Assembly (NCBI GenBank): GCA_025936735.1
Contig: JAICSU010000009.1
Location: forward strand, 1 to 34,916
Direction: 5' to 3'
Length of the DNA: 34,916 nucleotides
DNA from: Amnibacterium sp.
GTDB taxonomy: Bacteria; Actinomycetota; Actinomycetes; Actinomycetales; Microbacteriaceae
Part shown: positions 32,408-34,916 of the stretch, piece by piece
Layout: every line of letters begins with the position of its first letter
How positions within the stretch are numbered: position 1 is the first letter of the stretch
Translations under genes and position numbers: made by a program
The notes under the pieces: generated by a model
The model's input: only the letters and a program-made list of their open reading frames with translations
The model's database searches: none
Told to the model about the DNA's origin: nothing

Positions 32408-32806
32408 TCCGGCTCTCCCTGAATCGAGTGTCTTCTCCGAGCGGTGCGGTGTCCAGGCGAACCGCGTCACGCCGGCGCCTCGGCTGTCGTGATCGCGACG
32501 TGGCCGTCGGGACACCAGGAGAGTCTAAGCCGGGAACGGGACCGGATGGTCCAACTGACCTCGCCTGCGACGGTGTAGGCCGGCGCCTGCCAGAAGTCCG
32601 ACTACCCGTTGGCTGCGCATCTGCGCCCGGCACGATTGCGCTCCGATCCCAGGCCGGTCCGGACGCGCCTCGCCTGGCAGACTGCCGGGCGGCTGAAGGG
32701 ATGGGACTAAATCGTCCTGTTTGATGGTTGGATGCCCCGACGCCTCCACCGAGGCGAGCCAGCCGCCCATGGAGGGGCGATACCCGAGGACAGGAAGGCT
32801 TAAGTG
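32408..32806. other. Divergent intergenic region, no gene recognised
   Basis: Must hold the promoters of the MDR gene (left) and the MFS gene (right). I could not find convincing hexamer pairs. In the leader of the MFS gene, CCTCCA (32743-32748) and TGGAGG (32770-32775) enclose an inner GGCG/CGCC pairing, a possible stem-loop. Open frames here look like antisense or low-complexity shadows. Confidence 0.5.
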
Positions 32807-34102
32807 ATGCAAGAGACGGCATCGGCCCATGTCGCCAGCAACACGACGATCGAGGCGCAGAGGAGAGTGCCCCTCCGCTCGGCTTTCATCCCTGCAGTCG
32901 TGGGGCTGCTCGCGGTCTTCGCGACGGTGGGCGCCACGATCCCGCTGTTCAACATCTACCGTGCGGAGGAAGGGTTCACCACCGCCGACATCTCCTTGAG
33001 CGTCGTCACGTATTCGGCGGCGACCCTGCTCACGCTCCTGACCTTCGGGCGGTTGTCGCATCACGTCGGCCGCAAACCCATTGCGATCGCCAGCCTTCTG
33101 GTCCTCCTGGCAGGTGCGCTCGTCCTGCTCGACGTGCACCACCCCGGTGTTCTGATCGCCGGACGAACGCTGATGGGCCTCGGTGCTGGACTCGCGAGCA
33201 GCGGCCTCACCGCGTTCATCGTTGATTCCGCACCACCCCGGCCGGCATGGCTCGCCTCGGTGGCGTCTAGCCAGACGGTGATGCTCGGACTCGCGATCGG
33301 CGCCGTCGCGTCCGGTGCGCTCGTCGAGTTCGCGCCCTGGCCGCGCGACCTCATCTTCGTGGTCCTGATCGCGGTGCTGCTGCTGTCGGCGGCATGGATA
33401 TGGGCAAGCCCGGAGACGGCGGCGCGCACGTCAGGCGCACTCCGGTCTCTGCGACCTCGGGTCTCCGTCCCGGTGCGCGTCCGTCACCTCGTTCCGGTCG
33501 CTGCGGCCGTGATTCTCGCCACCTGGGCGGTCGGGTCCTTCTACCAGGCATTCGTCCCTACCCTCATCGAGGGTCAGCTGCACACGAGGAGCCCGCTGGT
33601 CCTCGGTCTCGTGTTCGCTTCCTACATGGCGTCGAGCGCCCTGGGAGCGCCCCTGAGTGGGCGCTTCAGTCCCGCCTTGGCTCAAAGGCTTGGCATGGCT
33701 GGCTTCCTCGTCGGAATAGCCGGCCTCGTGACAGCGATCTCCACCGCCGCGCTCGCCCTCTTCGTCGCCTCGACGATCGTCGCGGGCGCGAGCCAGGGCG
33801 TCGCCATCAGTGCGGCGACACGAGGCCTGCTATACGGCAGCGCCCTCGAGCACCGCGCCCCGATCTTCAGCGCGATCTATCTGCTCTCTTACGCGGGCGC
33901 GACCATCCCGGCCCTCGTCGCCGGTCAACTGGCGGGGATCTTCTCCCTGTCGGAGATCTCGCTGGGCTATGGCGTGCTCGCCCTTGTGTCGACCGCGATC
34001 ACGGTGCTTGCGGCGCGCGATCCCGTTGCTGCTGAACGTGGCGCCCAGCCCCGCCCCCGAACGGAACCAAGGAGCCGCAGGGCACGAGGGCAATCGTCTT
34101 GA
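32807..34102 (+). CDS. MFS transporter, DHA1-like
   Basis: The protein has 431 residues. The ATG at 32807 follows GGAAGG; a GTG three bases earlier is an alternative. Around 12 hydrophobic helices are visible. GRLSHHVGRKP (81-91) is MFS motif A between helices 2 and 3, and RTLMGLGAGL follows in helix 4. The N-terminal 20 residues are polar and the C-terminal 30 are Arg/Pro-rich, both cytosolic. Drug or small-molecule export is the usual role; the substrate is unknown. The divergent MDR oxidoreductase and the TetR gene at 29779 suggest a small detoxification module. Confidence 0.9.
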   Translation: MQETASAHVASNTTIEAQRRVPLRSAFIPAVVGLLAVFATVGATIPLFNIYRAEEGFTTADISLSVVTYSAATLLTLLTFGRLSHHVGRKPIAIASLLVLLAGALVLLDVHHPGVLIAGRTLMGLGAGLASSGLTAFIVDSAPPRPAWLASVASSQTVMLGLAIGAVASGALVEFAPWPRDLIFVVLIAVLLLSAAWIWASPETAARTSGALRSLRPRVSVPVRVRHLVPVAAAVILATWAVGSFYQAFVPTLIEGQLHTRSPLVLGLVFASYMASSALGAPLSGRFSPALAQRLGMAGFLVGIAGLVTAISTAALALFVASTIVAGASQGVAISAATRGLLYGSALEHRAPIFSAIYLLSYAGATIPALVAGQLAGIFSLSEISLGYGVLALVSTAITVLAARDPVAAERGAQPRPRTEPRSRRARGQSS

Positions 34103-34214
34103 CCGACCACGCTGCAGGATCTGCAGGCATGGGGCTCGTCGAGCGACCAGGGGTGGAACCGTCGGCGAACGATGCCCCCGTCGAGGTGCACGTCGATCAG
34201 CGAAAGGAAATCCA

Positions 34215-34652
34215 GTGAATCCGTCGTACGGCGAGGTGCACAACGAACTCGCACTCCGGCTCCCGGCGGCGCCTCCCGCGGCGGGGCTCGCGAACGACCG
34301 AGTTGGCAGCGGGGCTGTCGAGCCCGTCGACGTCGTGGTGATAAACGAACAGAGCGAGCAGCTGTACGCCGCCGTCGTCGATGGTCGCGAAGTCGCAGGC
34401 CTCCCGTACATCGCCGCATCCAAGGACCGGCTCGTCCTGCTCGCCACCTCCGTGATCTCCGAATACCGTGGCCGTGGGATCGCTACCGAGCTCATTCGCC
34501 GCACTCTCGACGACATTCGCAGCACCGGTAGGACCATCACTGTTCTCTGCCCCGTTGTGCGCGCATTCATCGACAAGAACCCTGGGTACGCCGACCTCGT
34601 CGACACCGACCACCCCGGCCTCCGAGGCAGACGAAGTGCCACGAACCGATGA
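34215..34652 (+). CDS. Small GNAT-fold N-acetyltransferase (YjdJ/Acetyltransf_CG-like)
   Basis: The protein has 145 residues from a GTG at 34215 with AAAGGAAA upstream. The first 35 residues are Ala/Pro-rich. From about 43 the compact GNAT domain runs: EQLYAAVVDGREVAGLPY, then TSVISEYRGRGIATELI, where RGRGIATEL (85-93) is the acetyl-CoA pyrophosphate loop, and ITVLCPVVRAFIDKNPGYADLV at the end. This is the minimal one-domain group whose substrates are mostly unknown. It lies 112 bases beyond the MFS gene; I see no clear promoter between, so read-through is possible. Confidence 0.88.
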   Translation: MNPSYGEVHNELALRLPAAPPAAGLANDRVGSGAVEPVDVVVINEQSEQLYAAVVDGREVAGLPYIAASKDRLVLLATSVISEYRGRGIATELIRRTLDDIRSTGRTITVLCPVVRAFIDKNPGYADLVDTDHPGLRGRRSATNR

Positions 34653-34784
34653 CCTCGACGCGGTCGCAACACGCCTCAATGAGGCTGGGCCCGCTGCAGA
34701 TGTGCCCAGATGTGTCCACCCTCGGCCGGCGATGACCTTGACGAGGAGTGTGGGGAAGAGAAAACGCTCGGAAAACCGGGCCTG

Positions 34785-34858
34785 TAGCGGGGGCGGGACT
34801 TGAACCCGCGACACCACGATTATGAGCCGTGTGCTCTAACCACCTGAGCTACCCCGCC
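34785..34858 (-). tRNA. tRNA-Met (CAU), elongator
   Basis: The 74-base minus-strand cloverleaf has acceptor GGCGGGG paired with CCCCGCT (G-U at the first pair), anticodon loop CTCATAA between CACGG and TCGTG, T-arm GCGGGTTCAAGTCCCGC, and discriminator A. No CCA is encoded. The initiator marks (unpaired first position, three G-C pairs next to the loop) are absent, so it is the elongator form. The lysidine-modified Ile tRNA is less likely on overall sequence. Confidence 0.93.
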
Positions 34859-34916
34859 GCGGGACTCCCGTGCCGAGACGGCGAGGAGTCCGAGCCCCGA
34901 AAGAGGATTGAACTCT

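Noticed and set aside
34785-34858. Reading the CAU tRNA as initiator Met or lysidine-type Ile
   Set aside because: First base pair is formed (G-U) and the three G-C anticodon-stem pairs of initiators are absent; the body resembles actinobacterial elongator Met tRNAs.
1-34916. CRISPR arrays, insertion sequences, phage or plasmid genes
   Set aside because: No spaced direct repeats, transposase, integrase or replication motifs were seen on either strand.

Overview
The window is high-GC DNA with dense, often overlapping genes, several GTG and TTG starts, ROK/TetR/MerR regulators and an elongator tRNA-Met lacking an encoded CCA. This suggests an actinobacterium, probably of the Microbacteriaceae; the family placement is inference from gene style. 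No transposase, integrase, CRISPR array or rRNA was seen.

Region 1 (1-16101) looks like a catabolic island for glycosides with hard-to-cleave bonds. Its core is a gene train (1936-10670) encoding small beta-sandwich proteins related to the beta subunit of C-glycoside deglycosidase (CGD; DUF6379 family) and TIM-barrel proteins related to its alpha subunit. There are three separate beta genes, three separate alpha-like genes (one diverged) and one polypeptide with beta and alpha domains fused, so up to four CGD-like units. The train also holds a hydroxypyruvate-isomerase-like enzyme, a SnoaL/NTF2-fold protein and a Gfo/Idh/MocA oxidoreductase. A ROK repressor gene follows, then an MFS transporter, a pyranose-oxidase-like GMC flavoenzyme and a ThuA-like protein. 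On the left edge lies a truncated sugar ABC-transporter binding lipoprotein. The expected logic is uptake, oxidation of the sugar at C3 (by the GMC or the Gfo enzyme), elimination of the aglycone by CGD-like complexes, then isomerisation or reduction of the keto-sugar. A recurring motif related to GTTGATTTCGGACAGAAGT suggests the ROK protein may control several of these units.

Region 2 (16121-21093) has a divergent TetR / GH78 alpha-L-rhamnosidase pair with a perfect 16-bp palindrome at the promoter, then a MerR / NAD(P)-dependent reductase operon with a SoxR-like palindrome in its promoter. The rhamnosidase fits a diet of plant rhamnosylated (flavonoid-type) glycosides.

Region 3 (21292-31309) is a cyclic-di-GMP island. 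It encodes a LOV-GAF-GGDEF-EAL protein with all visible flavin, cyclase and phosphodiesterase motifs intact, a second stand-alone EAL protein that is its close paralogue, and two c-di-GMP-I (GEMM) riboswitches on opposite strands. One riboswitch precedes two tandem proteins that join a degenerate SGNH-hydrolase fold to a GAF domain. The other precedes an unrecognised 266-residue protein. Between them lies a WxL-type surface protein and its DUF916/WxL-binding membrane partner. I infer a blue-light-linked c-di-GMP circuit with RNA-level outputs, possibly tied to the cell surface.

Region 4 (29779-34858) is ordinary accessory material: a TetR regulator, a zinc-less MDR oxidoreductase, an MFS exporter, a small GNAT protein and tRNA-Met(CAU).
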